From contig NC_083572.1 of the NCBI RefSeq assembly GCF_027579695.1, positions 14,756,915-14,820,914 on the forward strand: 64,000 nucleotides of DNA, read 5' to 3'. The position numbers and the translations under genes are program-made. The DNA is from Neoarius graeffei. Taxonomy: Eukaryota > Chordata > Actinopteri > Siluriformes > Ariidae. Each line of letters starts with the position of its first letter. The first letter of the stretch is position 1. Below the pieces are notes generated by a model that worked only from the letters and a program-made list of their open reading frames with translations, did no database searches and was not told where the DNA came from. Shown piece after piece: positions 44,770-57,011 of the stretch.

Positions 44770-45177
44770 CTAAAGATTTTTTGCTAGAAACACCAGCCTG
44801 TTGACATGGTCAGGTTTCAAAGATGCTCGCAAGCAAGTGACAATGTTCCCACTAGTGCTGAAAACTCTCTCTGAAGAGGAACTTGTGGCAGGTATACACA
44901 AGTATTTTCTGGCAAGCTTTGAAAGACGTGGGTAGATGGCCTTCGCATCTCTCCACCATATCATCGGGTACTTCTCAGCATCTATTGTTTCGGACTGGAA
45001 GTAAGACTGGACCTCGAGAGAAATTACTTGGTCTTCTTGTAGGTGAGGCCCTGCACCCTGGTCTGGAGTGGCCTTGAAGAAGCTGGCCAGGAGCTTCCTC
45101 TTCTTGCTAGGAACATCTGTACCAGCAGCATCCTCAGTATCAGCAGGGGCCACAGTTGTCACTGAAGGGGCTTCCAC
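44770..45177 (-). CDS. hAT transposase exon 3 (C-terminal dimerisation region)
   Basis: Begins after an AAG acceptor with GTG (valine), phase 0, and runs 135 codons to a stop. Includes the linker PSKKRKLLASFF, then WWRDAKAIYPRLSKLARKYL and LCIPATSSSSERVFSTSGN, the hAT C-terminal dimerisation motif with WW and SERxFS intact. Confidence 0.87.
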   Translation of the reverse strand: MEAPSVTTVAPADTEDAAGTDVPSKKRKLLASFFKATPDQGAGPHLQEDQVISLEVQSYFQSETIDAEKYPMIWWRDAKAIYPRLSKLARKYLCIPATSSSSERVFSTSGNIVTCLRASLKPDHVNRLVFLAKNL

Positions 45178-45357
45178 CTTAGAGTCAAAAACACATAGAA
45201 AAACACATTCAACAGATGTGTGTTAATATATTAATACATACAACGCAATAACAACAACAGTAATGATAATAGTAATAATAATATACCATATAATAATACC
45301 ACACAGTTAAACAATAATGTTGTATTAGTGCATTGTTATAAATTAAATTATTATTAC

Positions 45358-45989
45358 CATAGCACTGGGAGCTCTGGCATCCCTCAGCTCCAGTTTCACT
45401 CGACTCACAATGGATTCCTTCTGGTCTTCATCCACATACTTCAACTTGAATCTTGGGTCTAGGGCAGACGCCATGTCAAGTAGCTCTTGTGTTTCACTGC
45501 CACTGTATTTCTCATTGAGGTAGCCCAGTATGTCATGCTTGATGGTTTTGGCAAGCAGTGTGTCATCATCTTGATCTTTCAAGACTGAGTTATTGAAGAG
45601 ATGCAGTGTTGGCTTCACAAGAGAGATGCTCACATATTTTTCTCCTGACAGCGCGTCTGTGAAATCAACCAGAGGGGCCAGTGACTTATTGACAGCTTCC
45701 AGTACATCGATGTCTTGCCAGGAGAGGTATAGATGTCGTTGTTTCCGGTCATTGGAAAGGACCTGGGCAATCGCCTTCTGTTGCTCAAGGATTCTGGCGA
45801 CCATGGCCTGTCTAGATCCCCATCTGGTCGGGCATTCGGTCTTGAGGGCGTGCTGAGGCAGATTCAGTTGCTTCTGGGCTTCTTCAAGTTCCCTCTTCTT
45901 TTTCCAGCTGTAGCTGAAGCTACTGACCAACCTCTTACAGACTCCCATGGCACGGCTGATCTTGTCATCGGAATTCTTCATTGCATTTT
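45358..45989 (-). CDS. hAT transposase exon 2 (catalytic and insertion region)
   Basis: 632-base exon; two bases complete a codon from exon 1, then NAMKNSDDKISRAMGVCKRL follows. Contains the conserved CPTRWGSR motif and LDPRFKLKYV, which in hAT transposases belong to the helical insertion and the region around the catalytic glutamate. Donor GTAATA after an ATG codon at 45358, phase 0. Confidence 0.85.
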
Positions 45990-46555
45990 CTAAGATTAAA
46001 GAAAAAAAAACACAAAGGTGTAAAATAGTTTGTATTTCACATTATTTGCCTTGTAAGGCCACCCACGACTGAACTGGAGGAAACCTAAGACTAATAATGA
46101 ATTATACCACAGCGAGCTAACTGATTTAAAGCTCATTCAGATTAGGATAAGCAAAGATAAGATTAAAGCATAATGCATTTAATGTTAGTCTGTGCATCGT
46201 TTCTCAAAAGCATAATTGATAACCAGTTAACAACTTGGTAATCAGCTGTCTGTAGCTCATTCAAAAGAGTGTTTCGTCTTCAAAACAAGCCTTCCTTTAC
46301 TTCATTATGAACATTTTAGCCAATTCGTCGACTGAATGTTTTATCATAATGTCCGTGTTTTTTGTTTGTTTGCTTGTTTTGAAGAGAACGACAAGTTCAG
46401 CCTAGCTAGCTACCTTCAAGTTGTCAACTAGTTATAGTTATTAGCAATGATGCGGTCGAAAACGCAACCACGAGAAAGCGGTTGTCCAGTTGACAGAGGT
46501 TAGGTACCATCACTTATGCCATTTAACAAAGGAATAATAGCTACTCAGTACTCAC

Positions 46556-47411
46556 CTATGGCCAAGTGCAGTCGATGCCCGAAACATTGGAGCCTCGTCC
46601 ATCCATTGATTTGTGTAGCCAGGTTAACGTTCGCTGCGTTATCAGTGGTGATGCAGACCAACTTGCTTTCGTCTAATCCCCATTGCGCCAGAGATTCCCT
46701 CAATATGTCCGCGATGTTTTGCCCCGTATGGTCTTCTGGCATGAAAGCCGTCTGCAGACACTTTACTTTTAAGTTGAGCTCGTTGTCGATGAAGTGCACA
46801 GTGAGGCTAATATATGGTTCGCTTGTACGGCTAGACCATAGATCCGTTGTTGCTGCGAAGTGATCCGCTTCCAACACTTCTTTTGAAACTTTCTCTCGGC
46901 AATTCTCGTACATCCCTGGCAGGACATTTCTGGTGAAATAATGTCGAGAGGGCAGAGCATAGCGTTTGTCAAGCTCTCTGATCATTTTCTTAAAGCCCTC
47001 GCCCTCGACTGTATTGATAGCCTGCATATCTTTGGCTAGAAAATAGCCGATGGATTCGGTCAATGCTTTGTGCCTCTCTGAATTTGTGGCGTACTGAGTT
47101 GCGTTGTACAGCGTGCCTTGAATTGATGACTGGGTGGTCTTGCTGGTTGAAGCGACGTTGGCCTGGTCCATTTTTTGTTTTTTCTTTACTAGGTCATCGT
47201 GAATTGCCCTGTGGTTTACCTTGAGGTGTGTGAATAAGTTTGATGTGTTGGCAAAAGGCGCAGACACCACTCGCCGGCAAATCCTGCATATAATTGTTTT
47301 CTGGTCTTCATCCTTCTCCTCAAACCCGAAATGGTCCCATACTACCGAACTTCTTCTCCCTATTTTGGCGACCAACTGAGCCTGCACTGATACTTCTCCT
47401 GCATCTTCCAT
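46556..47411 (-). CDS. hAT transposase exon 1 (BED zinc finger, first catalytic residues)
   Basis: The first ATG in frame is at 47411. 285 codons precede a GTGAGT donor at 46555 (phase 1). Residues 20-68 form a BED finger with C42, C45, H62 and H67 (ICRIC and HLKVNH). Further on, ATTDLWSS and ITTDNAANV carry the two aspartates of the hAT DDE/D catalytic triad, and CFGHRLHLAI leads into exon 2. The assembled protein is 631 residues, normal for ZBED1-like hAT transposases. It is intact at sequence level; activity and expression are unknown. An in-frame upstream GTG at 47501 is not a credible start. Confidence 0.88.
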
Positions 47412-47704
47412 TTCTAGCTTGCTAATGTCTTCACTCAACACAGAGACCGAAGAGAGCGCGCGAGACTGCAGAGCAGTTTTGAAGTCAATGACGTACCACA
47501 CGCCGCGTTTTGATTAACCCATTCGCGGCCACGCCGGTGCCGTGGCAGTACAGATAAATGACAAAAATCGTTTATAATCGGTATTATTAATTTTCATATC
47601 GTTTGACACCAATATCGTTATCGCGATTTAAGTACGATATATTGCACAGCTCTAATACACAGGTATTGATCTGAAAACTCTTGTTTTGAACGCTTATTTG
47701 TAGG

Positions 47705-48071
47705 CAGTGCTTAATTTGTAAAGTGGGAGGTCCCGGAGCACAGAGGATGAGCGGCTCCGGTGCGGAAAAAAAGAGGGGGGGAGGGGGGCGCGGCGCTGCG
47801 CTTCTGGGCATGTTTTGTAATAACACTGCAAATTAAGTTCATCTGCAGATATTTTGTGGATGTCGTTTCATGAGAGAAATCACCAACAAGACAGATATCA
47901 AAATCAGACATTAACACTAAATAAACTTGCATTTTTTTTTATTTATTTATTTTTTTGGTTACATAGTCAAAAGAGGTGTCGGATCACCGGATCCAGTGTA
48001 AATAGCTGCCGGAGCCAACGCCCGAGGTTCCAGAGCACGCTCCGGCTTGCTCCCCCTCAAATTAAGCGCTG
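47705..48071. mobile_element. hAT MITE (CAGTGCTTAATTTG ends)
   Basis: 367 bp with ends CAGTGCTTAATTTG and CAAATTAAGCGCTG and a perfect 8-bp duplication tttgtagg (47697-47704, 48072-48079). Contains CTCCGG-rich arms. It sits in the THAP/YqaJ-type element. Confidence 0.88.
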
Positions 48072-48271
48072 TTTGTAGGACATTACCTCTGATCTGTCCT
48101 ACAGTCTACCAACAGCAAAGGAACACAACGCTAGCTAATGTCGTTAGCTAATAGCTACTACAGAACAAAGAGGTTACAATGGGTTATTTTAGCCTATTTG
48201 GTTACACACTCGCCGCCACAGAATGTTAACAGCAATGTAATGCCTTTTCTGGCTAATTTTATTCGTCTTAC

Positions 48272-48449
48272 CTCCAACAAAGTGGTCACTACACAAGCGC
48301 TGGTATGCCGAGGGCTGCCAATCTTTCCTGTTTATGGCCGCTATCCATCTTCTCCGTCGGTCAGCATCTACCGGGATCTGATAAAATGATAACCCTTGCC
48401 TTGTTTGTTGATGGTTACTACATCCAGGTGCACAACAATATAGTGGCAT
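48272..48449 (-). pseudogene. THAP zinc-finger exon
   Basis: ATG at 48449 opens MPLYCCAPGCSNHQQTR, then LSFYQIPVDADRRRRWIAAI and LCSDHFVGG, a full C-x4-C...C-x2-H THAP domain with the invariant tryptophan and the conserved proline and phenylalanine. A GTAAGA donor follows at 48271. No downstream transposase exon remains between it and the hAT insertion, so the gene is presumably dead although this exon is intact. Confidence 0.75.
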
Positions 48450-48601
48450 GATGGAAGTCTTGCTGAAAATAAACACTTTCTTTGCTGCCGTTCCTCAATG
48501 TTGGCTGTGGTAAACTACTGGTAGTACATGTCCAAAATGGCGGCCGCGTTTGTCGTGACGTCACGTGAAAAGGGTCCATACTGGTTTACCTCTGTCTGTC
48601 C

Positions 48602-48911
48602 GTCCGAAACACCCTTTTTCTCAGCAACCACAAATCATAGCTACTTGGTACCAAACTTCAGCTTGAGGTTCTATACCGTTTTCAGGTCTGTCACACATCG
48701 ACTTCCTGTTTACCGACTGAATGGATTTACAAAACGTATAGTGAATTTACAAAATTTTCCTAACACTTTTCTCAGCAATTACAAATCACACCTGCTTGAT
48801 ATTTGGTACCGAGCTTCAGCTTGGGGTTCTATACCGTGTATACCATTTTCAGGTCTGTCCCACATCGACTTCCTGTTTACTCACTGAATGTATTTACAAA
48901 ACATATAGCGC
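48602..48911 (+). repeat. Imperfect ~150-bp tandem duplication
   Basis: CTTTTTCTCAGCAACCACAA to ACAAAACGTATAG (48611-48741) is repeated as CTTTTCTCAGCAATTACAAA to ACAAAACATATAG (48767-48908), with the phrase TTCAGGTCTGTC.CACATCGA in both. It continues the sequence left of the THAP/YqaJ element (CTGTCTGTCCGTCC), a repeat family I cannot name. Confidence 0.75.
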
Positions 48912-49236
48912 GGATTTTGACGCCATTTCAAGAAACGAAATGCTATTTCAAAATGACAGTTTACTAGGATGCGATTTGAAATCCCTGGGGAGAGACACGG
49001 CTCTTTACTTACTCGTTTCAGGGTTCATTATTTATTGAAGTTAACATTTGTAATAAGTGTCCTGTTCCTTCGATTGCTTGCATTCTGTTGTAAGCGAGAG
49101 CGGGGGGGATACATAAGTGAGCAGTAGCTCACAGCTGATCTTGTCTAATACTGCACTGCCATAATTTTTGCGGGGAAATGCAAACTAATTGACCAAGAAG
49201 TCCCGCTGGACCATAATATTTATCATATAGCCTAGT

Positions 49237-49631
49237 TGTCACAACAGAAGGACTCTCAGGTGCGCTCTGGACAGCGCGCACCGCGAATGACGCACACCTG
49301 TATGGGATTAAGGCGCAATCAGCGCACCGAAATAAGGACTCAGAATGCAGACTGACTTTGCAAAGTATTGTGTGCTGTGACATGTTACCGAGCCTTGTTT
49401 CCTGATTTGATTTCTTGGTTTCTGTATCCTGTTTCTGTCTACGATGTTCTGTTTGTGCCTCACTCGACTTTTTGCCTGTTTTACCATTCACGATATACGC
49501 CTGCTGATTTGGACTGTCTACCTGTTTGCACTTTTCTTTATAATAAATATCTTCTGCACTTGCATCTGCCTCCAGAATACTTTGTCCCGTTGGCACTAGT
49601 ATAGCATGCCTCCGCTGTGGCCTTCATGACA
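49237..49631 (+). mobile_element. Probable solo LTR
   Basis: Starts TGTCACAACAG and ends CTTCATGACA, giving TG..CA borders with a short TGTCA/TGACA inverted repeat. A polyadenylation-like AATAAA in TATAATAAATATC lies about 90 bp before the end. This is LTR-retrotransposon architecture (Gypsy-like is likeliest in fish). No clear 4-6-bp target duplication and no primer-binding site or coding sequence next to it. Confidence 0.45.
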
Positions 49632-49800
49632 AAAAAAAAAAAGTCCGGTCTCTTTTCATCACTTTAGTGGTTATATTGTTAAGAACAAATTCAACATGCA
49701 GCTTTTTTCTTTATATAAAGGCCGGACCGACTTTTAGCTCCATTTGTTTATTTGCGAGATATTTTCTTTGTTTTAGCGAGGATCCGGAGTGGCCAAATAA

Positions 49801-50902
<1,102 letters not shown>

Positions 50903-50905
50903 TTA

Positions 50906-51427
50906 TGCCCCTTTTCCACCAAAGCAGTTCCAGGGCTGGTTCGGGGCCAGTGCTTAGTTTGGAACCGGGTTTTCTGTTTCCACTGACAAGGAACTGGCTC
51001 TGGGGCCAGAAAAAACGGTTCCAGGCTAGCACCAACTCTCTGCTGGGCCAGAGGAAAGAACCGCTTACGTCAGCGGGGGGCGGAGTTGTTAAGACCGACA
51101 ACAATAACAAGACCGCGAAAGATCGCCATTTTTAAGCGACGAGAAGCAGCAGCTGTACAAACGCAAAGTCATCCATTATTATTATTATTGTTGTTGCTGC
51201 TGCTGCTTCTTCCGTGTTGTTTTTGCTTCGATATTCGCGCCAAAGTTTATGCAAACGTAGCGACGTAACTGACGTATACAGCAACGTAATGACGTGGCTT
51301 CCCTTAGCACCGCGAGCTATGGAAAAGCAAACTGGTTCTCAGCTGGCTCGCAAGTTGAACGAGTTGTGAACCAGCACCAGCACTGGCCCTGAACCAGCCC
51401 TGGAACTGATTTGGTGGAAAAGGGGTA
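50906..51427. mobile_element. Harbinger-like MITE (CCCCTTTTCCACCAAA ends)
   Basis: Ends TGCCCCTTTTCCACCAAA and complement of TACCCCTTTTCCACCAAA, flanked by TTA (50903-50905, 51428-51430). The arms pair GTTCCAGGGCTGGTTC-like sequence over about 40 bp. A TTG/CTG trinucleotide tract lies at 51175-51212. Confidence 0.85.
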
Positions 51428-51430
51428 TTA

Positions 51431-52315
51431 ATGGATTCAAATACAGGCATGAATAGGAAGGTGCAGGATTCATCAGATATTTTGGGAAATGGGGACGTAT
51501 TTTTGAAAGAAGAAAAAAAGGGGGAAGCATAAGTATTGGCACCCTGCTGTAGCATTAGATCACATTTAATGTCCTTTTAAGGGCATCATATTGTGAATAT
51601 TTGAATGTCATTTCATCCCTTAACCTTAAAACTAGACAGCCTTTCGATTTCATAAAATCTGTGAAATTTACTTCCCTCTGAAATTTGGTTATTGTGATAT
51701 TTCTGTAATATCTTAAACAAGGCCATTCTGTGGTTGGGAAGTGATTTAATTTGAGACGATTCTCTAGCAAATAATGTGCACGAACTCGTTCGCTTCGTCC
51801 GGTCAAGCAGACAGAGGAAGCCCATGCGCACTTTTACCTTCAGCTTCTTTTTCTTCATCTATTGGGTTTTATGGCAGCCGGCATCCAGTGTCGCATTACT
51901 GCCATCTACAGGTTTACTTTGAGCGTGCACTGACAGTTCCATCATTCTGTCGCTAAACGAACAGCTGATCACACCGAGGTGCTCGCTGACCGCCGATGTT
52001 TATTAGTTTGGTCCTGCGTTTCCTTTCCTTCGTATACAACATAATGTCTTTTCTTCTCGCTTTCCATTACTGTAGTCGGTCTTTCACGTTTCATTCGCAT
52101 CCTCTGTTGTGCACTTCTGATTCAAATTTGTATCCCACAATTCCTTGCGTGAACAGGGAAACCCACCACGTGATGATGCATGACGTAGTATCTTGACTTG
52201 GGTCATGGTGAAGCAGGAAAAAAATAGCAGAGAATTTAGGGCCACGTGACCCTAAGTTCATTAACTGTTCCATTTTTTAAAAAAATAATAAAATTGGAAG
52301 TCTCTTGGCCCTTTT
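51431..52315. other. Intron 6 stretch, nothing recognised
   Basis: Several short open frames without known motifs. No terminal repeats identified. Confidence 0.35.
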
Positions 52316-52963
52316 CCACTACCCTTTTTCAGCTCGCTTCAGCTCACTTCAGCCCGACACGGCTCGCGTTTCGACTACTTTAGAGCAGCACGACTCAGCT
52401 CGCTTCAGCCCTGCTTAGCACCCAAAACTCGCACGGTTTTGGAGTGGGGCTGAAGCGAGCCAAACCGAGCCGAGTGGGGCTAGGGGTGTGAGGAGACACT
52501 CCCCTGTGCACTGATTGGTGAGGAGGAGTATCCTCACACGCCCCGCGAGCACGCTGGGATCCGTAAACCCGGAAGAAGAAGAATTACGAGAATTTCTGAA
52601 GCCTTATGCGCCTCGCCTCATCTATACGCTCTTGCCAGTATCTGTTGGCGTTGTCGGTGACAACAAGCCACAGCACCAAGACCAGCAACACTAACGACTC
52701 CAGGTTTATTGTTTACTATCCGGGTCGTGAGACTACCGCTTAAAAGATCACTGATGTCACTGTTTGCGCCGCTTAACGACATCAGGTGACGTCCACCCAC
52801 TTTCGCTAACTCCACCCAATGTGTCCACCCACTTCCAGCCAGCACGGTTCAGCGCGGTTGTAGTTGAAATGCAACTCCAACAGCCCCACTCAGCTCGACT
52901 CAGCCCAACTCAGCACGGCACGGCTCAGCCTGACTCAGCTGCGTTGGTAGTGGAAAAGCGGCA
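52316..52963. mobile_element. Harbinger-like MITE (TTTTCCACTA ends), copy B (inverted)
   Basis: Inverted relative of 22461-23146, with ends TGGCCCTTTTCCACTA and complement of TGCCGCTTTTCCACTA. Flanks TCT and TAT do not show a clean 3-bp duplication, so they have mutated or the border is off by a few bases. Confidence 0.8.
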
Positions 52964-53491
52964 TATGATTTGAATTCAGTAGATTTCAGTCCACTAAAGA
53001 AAAATAATTGCAGTGTTCCCGAAATATCGTCGGACACCGGTCATGACAGACGAAAAATTCAGTTGTCCTACGTAATTAACATAAACATCAGTCAACCTGA
53101 CCGATAGCCATTGTAATTACTAATATAAACATCCAAATCTAAAACATGCCTGAATTTAACGTGAGGAAAAAACACTCTCAAATATCGTATTTATCGTAAC
53201 TTAATAAACAAAGTTCTAATACTCCATGCATCGATGTCTGTCTCTACGTGGTTTCGCATACCTTAAATACACGTCAATGGTGCACAGAGTTTTCTCGCAG
53301 CGACCTACTTAGTTCATTGAGAAGATACGTTATCGGTCGATATGCTGTCCGAATGCATTCGCGCAATATTTGTTTACCTTGTCACTGTATGGATGGCTCT
53401 GATTGGTCTGTCTATTGAGGCCTCTCTCTTTATCCAATCAAAAGTCGCCTTACTACCTCTTTTGGTTGCTCGCTGTCAATGTCCATGCTGA

Positions 53492-53704
53492 ATGCGGCCG
53501 GTAAAAGCGTGCATTGTTTTTTTTTTTTTTGGAAAAAATGCAAAATCGAACACCGTCAAACCGCAAGTTGCTTTCAAAAGGAAAACATCCGTCAATTCTG
53601 AAGGGGGGAAGCAGCCATGTCGCCGTTTTCAAGAGGCATGGCGAGTTGGGAGGCCTTGGCTTCGTTACGATTACTGTAAAAAACTCATGTTTTGTGACTA
53701 CTGA
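53492..53704 (+). pseudogene. TTF/ZNF862-like zinc-finger N-terminal fragment
   Basis: A frame reads KRKTSVNSEGGKQ, RRFQEAWRVGRPWLRYDYCK and KLMFCDY followed by a stop. The RxFQexW...PWLxYD...MFCxxC pattern starts many hAT-type transposases and ZNF862-like proteins. A different frame after it encodes a D/E-rich stretch (about 53740-53940) with an internal stop. A broken 5' coding part. Confidence 0.55.
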
Positions 53705-54007
53705 TCGTGCTGTCAAGACGAGCAGGAACCAGCAGCAAGATGTTCAGATGTGTGATATTGTTGATGTTGAAAGTGAAGCTGTGGCCGGTTCTGATTGAGA
53801 TGTTGAAGAACCTGTTCCTCAGATGGATGAGTGTTATGAGCAGGATTCTGATTCTGATCTTGATGCAGGCTGTGAGAGCTTTGATGAGCAGGATGAGGAA
53901 ACTAACAACCGTCTGCTTGAGAAATTCAGAAATGAGCTTTGATGTGTTCAATGATAAACTGATACAAAAAATATCATCAGTAACAGACCGTTTCGATGTG
54001 CTGGAAA

Positions 54008-55235
54008 CAGGGCTTTGAACCGGTTCAAGGAACGAAAACGAAAACCGGGAACTTTTTCTATTTCACATGGAACAGAAACGAAACCAGAAACTTTATTATT
54101 TTTTATGTTCCGGAACAGAAACGCTTATTAAAAATAATGGTAACCGGTTAATACCGGTTTTTATTTCGTTCCTCAAAGTTTCCGTAGCCTACAAATAAAA
54201 AAGCCATGAGTGTCTGAGCAAAGAAGAGCCTGAACGATGCAACCTCCCTATTGGCTGTTTGTAAAAATGTATCAGTTGTTGCCCTTCCCACGGGAATCAT
54301 CGCGGGCTCGAGAGACGAGACCTGACGAGTTAGTTCGTTGGTAGCAGAACAAAATGTCTGGACACAAATCGGGTTTTCAGAAAAGGAAAGAAAATAAACG
54401 GAGGGTTGAAAATACAAAAAAGGAGGCAGAAAATGCAAAACGAGTTTTAAGGTAGGCCAAATGGTTACTTTTTAAGGCAGCCCGCCGTGGCTGCAGGCTT
54501 TCAGTTGTCATTGAATGGTTACTTTTCTGAGGCAGCCCGCCGTGGCTGCCTGCAGGCTTATTTATTATAGCCCATTTAGTTAAAATAGTTGATATAAAAT
54601 GTTTATAGTTATAGTTATGTGATGGTTGTCCTGATTTAGACTGGTGTTTTTTTTTTCTGGGGGGGGGGGGTTGCGCGATGTTGCACCCGGGTCCAGATTA
54701 GGGCAGAACCGGCCCTGGCTACATTTCAGGTGTAGTTTGTTTTATGTATGTATGTATGTACTTGCATAGATGTGTACTTGGTCTTCCAATATGGCGCCTA
54801 ACAAAATCTCGCGGCGCGGTGACGTCATGCGGTAGCCCTCTATAGGGCCTGACTAGCCTTTGGTAACACACTAAACGAATTCTCTTTCATTTTTGGCACT
54901 TTTTCTGTTTGTGTAGATGGGAAGACATACTGAGAATCCAAATCGCCAACATTTGAAATAATAATTGTTTTGAATTATTTCTTGTCTTATTTAATGAAGG
55001 TTGTAATAGAATTAGCCTACATTTGGCTTAAGCTGGATGAGACAGAGACATAATTTTATAGCCATTTGTTAAACAGCTGACAGGGAACGTAATTAACCGT
55101 TCCAGGAACGAAATTTTTTTGTTCTAACCGGTTCGGGAACGTCTATTTAATGGTGGAACCCAAAACCGGAAACGTTAAAATTCCGTTTCTGTTCGGAACG
55201 AACCAATAGGAACAAAATTCTGGTTCAAAGCCCTG
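54008..55235 (+). mobile_element. hAT element (CAGGGCTTTGAACC ends)
   Basis: Ends CAGGGCTTTGAACC and GGTTCAAAGCCCTG (complement TTCAAAGCCCTG intact), with a perfect 8-bp duplication gctggaaa (54000-54007, 55236-55243). Subterminal regions repeat GGAACGAAAACG and CGGTTC words. One short N-terminal exon remains (54354-54451). A nearly perfect 50-bp duplication containing GGCAGCCCGCCGTGGCTGC lies at 54475-54557. Confidence 0.88.
54354..54451 (+). pseudogene. hAT/ZMYM-like transposase first exon
   Basis: ATG at 54354 opens MSGHKSGFQKRKENKRRVEN and ends at TTTTAAG before a GTAGGC donor. hAT proteins of the ZMYM-like group begin with this KSGxQKRKE motif. No further exon is present in the element. 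Confidence 0.55.
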
Positions 55236-55690
55236 GCTGGAAAGGACATTGTTGAATAGGACATTGGAATAAATAATAGTCCTTGATTTTCGTGCTTGTT
55301 TTCATTCATTTTACACAAAGCTAAAATTGTCTGAAAATGTCTGACATAGATCTGCCCAACGTCAGACAATATGCAGGGTTCGTACGGGTGCTTGAAATCC
55401 TTGAAAATGCTTGGATTTCAATGTCCTGATTTCAAGGTTTGAAAAATGCTTGAATTTTGGGTCAAGTGCTTGTAAATGCTTGAAACTGTTAGCATATTTC
55501 TCGGAAGTCTGACTCAATAGACCACCATTAAATGGAAAGAAATAAAATAAAAGAAATAAAATAAGTCGGATTAATATCACGCCTACACAGCTCACTCTGG
55601 GCTTCACGTGAACTTTTGTTTGTGATCTGTCACCGTATCGATAGTTGTCATGTTATGCATAGACTGTGTCACGTCGCCCCCAAGAGGACA

Positions 55691-56412
55691 CAGGGTTTTT
55701 TCTAGAAAAATTTAGTATGAGGGCGCTCACCATGGCGAGGGAGCGAAGCGGGGGGGGATGGTGCCGGTTGTCCCCCCCTCTCCGCTGTGCAAAGCCTTTG
55801 AAAAACTGAGGCTACAGTGGGACATTCTGAGGCTATCTGAGAGGGAAATTGTAACAAATTGTCTGTCAACATTGAAAAAGAAAGAAGTAATCTTCTGCCC
55901 CGGACAGTCTTTGGCTTTCTTCCGCTTCGTGCCGCGGGATGACATCTTTAAATGCCCAAGTGTCAACAAAAACAACTCACGAACTACTTCTGTCAACAGC
56001 TCCCATGCCGGTGGGTGAAAGGTCATTCAGTCTCGCTCTACAAGTCAGCTGACCTTGTATGTAACCCATGTCAAATCTCGCGAGAGCAGCCGCGACAAGT
56101 AAACAAACATGGCGCCTCAGTCTGGAAAACGCCAATTCGGATTGTTTTTGCACCGTCTGGCGGTGTATCTACTATGATTGGAATATTTTTGGAGTAATTA
56201 TAACGTATTTGATGATCAGACACATTGTCACGTGGTGTTGCTGGGATGTTTTCACGGAGAAACGATCATTTTGAGAGATTGCAAGTTGTGCAGTAGCATA
56301 CAAGTGCATGGCCTAAGTGTGACTTGGGGTTCAATCGGCATTTCGGTAAGAGGGCGCACGCCAGGAGTAAGAGGGCGCAGCGCCCCTGTTCCCCGGTTTA
56401 GACGAAAGCCTG
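55691..56412 (-). mobile_element. hAT-like element with apparent 5-bp duplication
   Basis: Starts CAGGGTTTTTTCTAGAAAA and ends GACGAAAGCCTG, with short imperfect inverted repeats and flanks ggaca on both sides (55686-55690, 56413-56417). GAGGGCGC-type words near both ends. A minus-strand frame starting MSSRGTKRKKAKDCPGQKI is probably a transposase N-terminus. Confidence 0.6.
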
Positions 56413-56427
56413 GGACAGTTGACTAAC

Positions 56428-56590
56428 ATGCCGGGAGGTTGTCGTTTCAACGAACGTTGGCTGGTAAATGAAAAGTATAAACTCTGGATAAAACGTGGAC
56501 CAAATCCACGCATAGCCTGCTGCAAAGTATGCAAAAAAGACATCCAGATTTTCGCAATGGGAGAGTCAGCGCTCTCGAGTCACATGAAAG
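56428..56590 (+). pseudogene. Zinc-finger N-terminal exon of the CAGGGTTCGTACG element
   Basis: ATG at 56428 gives MPGGCRFNERWLVNEKYKLW, then CCKVCKKDIQIFAMGESALS and SHMKG, ending at an AAAG|GTAAGTC donor. The F-x2-RW...C-x2-C...H pattern is a BED-like finger at the start of an abundant group of fish hAT-like transposases. No downstream exon survives. Confidence 0.65.
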
Positions 56591-57011
56591 GTAAGTCACA
56601 GAGATGATTAGCCCAACACCATGATTTGTTTGCTAAGCGTTAGCTACATGTTACACCTAAACATAGAAACACTAAATGTGATATTAGTGCTAGGATTACA
56701 TGTCAGTTTTGGACAGTTGTTATCGGCAATGTAAAGAACAATGCCAGCGTTTCTCAACGGTAAATTAATGTAATTAAGAACTTCCCGCAACTGAAAATTT
56801 AAGCACAGCTGACATTAGCACATAACATAGCTAACGCATTTATACAGTGTGTTATAGCCCAGTTGCAAGGTTGTGACTGACTAAAAAAAAATTGACGTTT
56901 ATATTTTCATGTGTTTTGTAGTTGGATTTTGTTTTAGCTGGTAATAGGTGGATGTGTTTGATTAAAAGTATTACCCTTCATAATGTATGTTTTTAGACAA
57001 TTTACTGCCTA

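Larger units (their letters stand above)
44046..47654 (-). mobile_element. Complete, potentially autonomous hAT transposon
   Basis: Ends TAGGGCTGCTCGATAT and complement of TAGAGCTGTGCAATAT, with a perfect 8-bp duplication atacacag (44038-44045, 47655-47662). Subterminal regions repeat ATATCGTGATAT-like words. It carries a three-exon transposase gene on the minus strand with all splice phases consistent and no stop. At 3,609 bp it has everything expected of a working hAT element of the ZBED1/Ac-like group. Confidence 0.9.
43691..48578. mobile_element. THAP/YqaJ-type (ISL2EU-like) element, interrupted by two hAT elements
   Basis: Ends TAGACCCTTTTCA..CACGTGACC and complement of TGGACCCTTTTCACGTGACG, with TA on both sides. 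Inner arms match over about 45 bp, including CCATTTTGGAC. Without the nested hATs it is about 1.25 kb. One end encodes a protein segment that I relate to YqaJ-nuclease transposon proteins, the other a THAP zinc-finger exon on the opposite strand. That combination is reported for ISL2EU-type transposons; I infer the family from these two pieces only. Confidence 0.55.
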
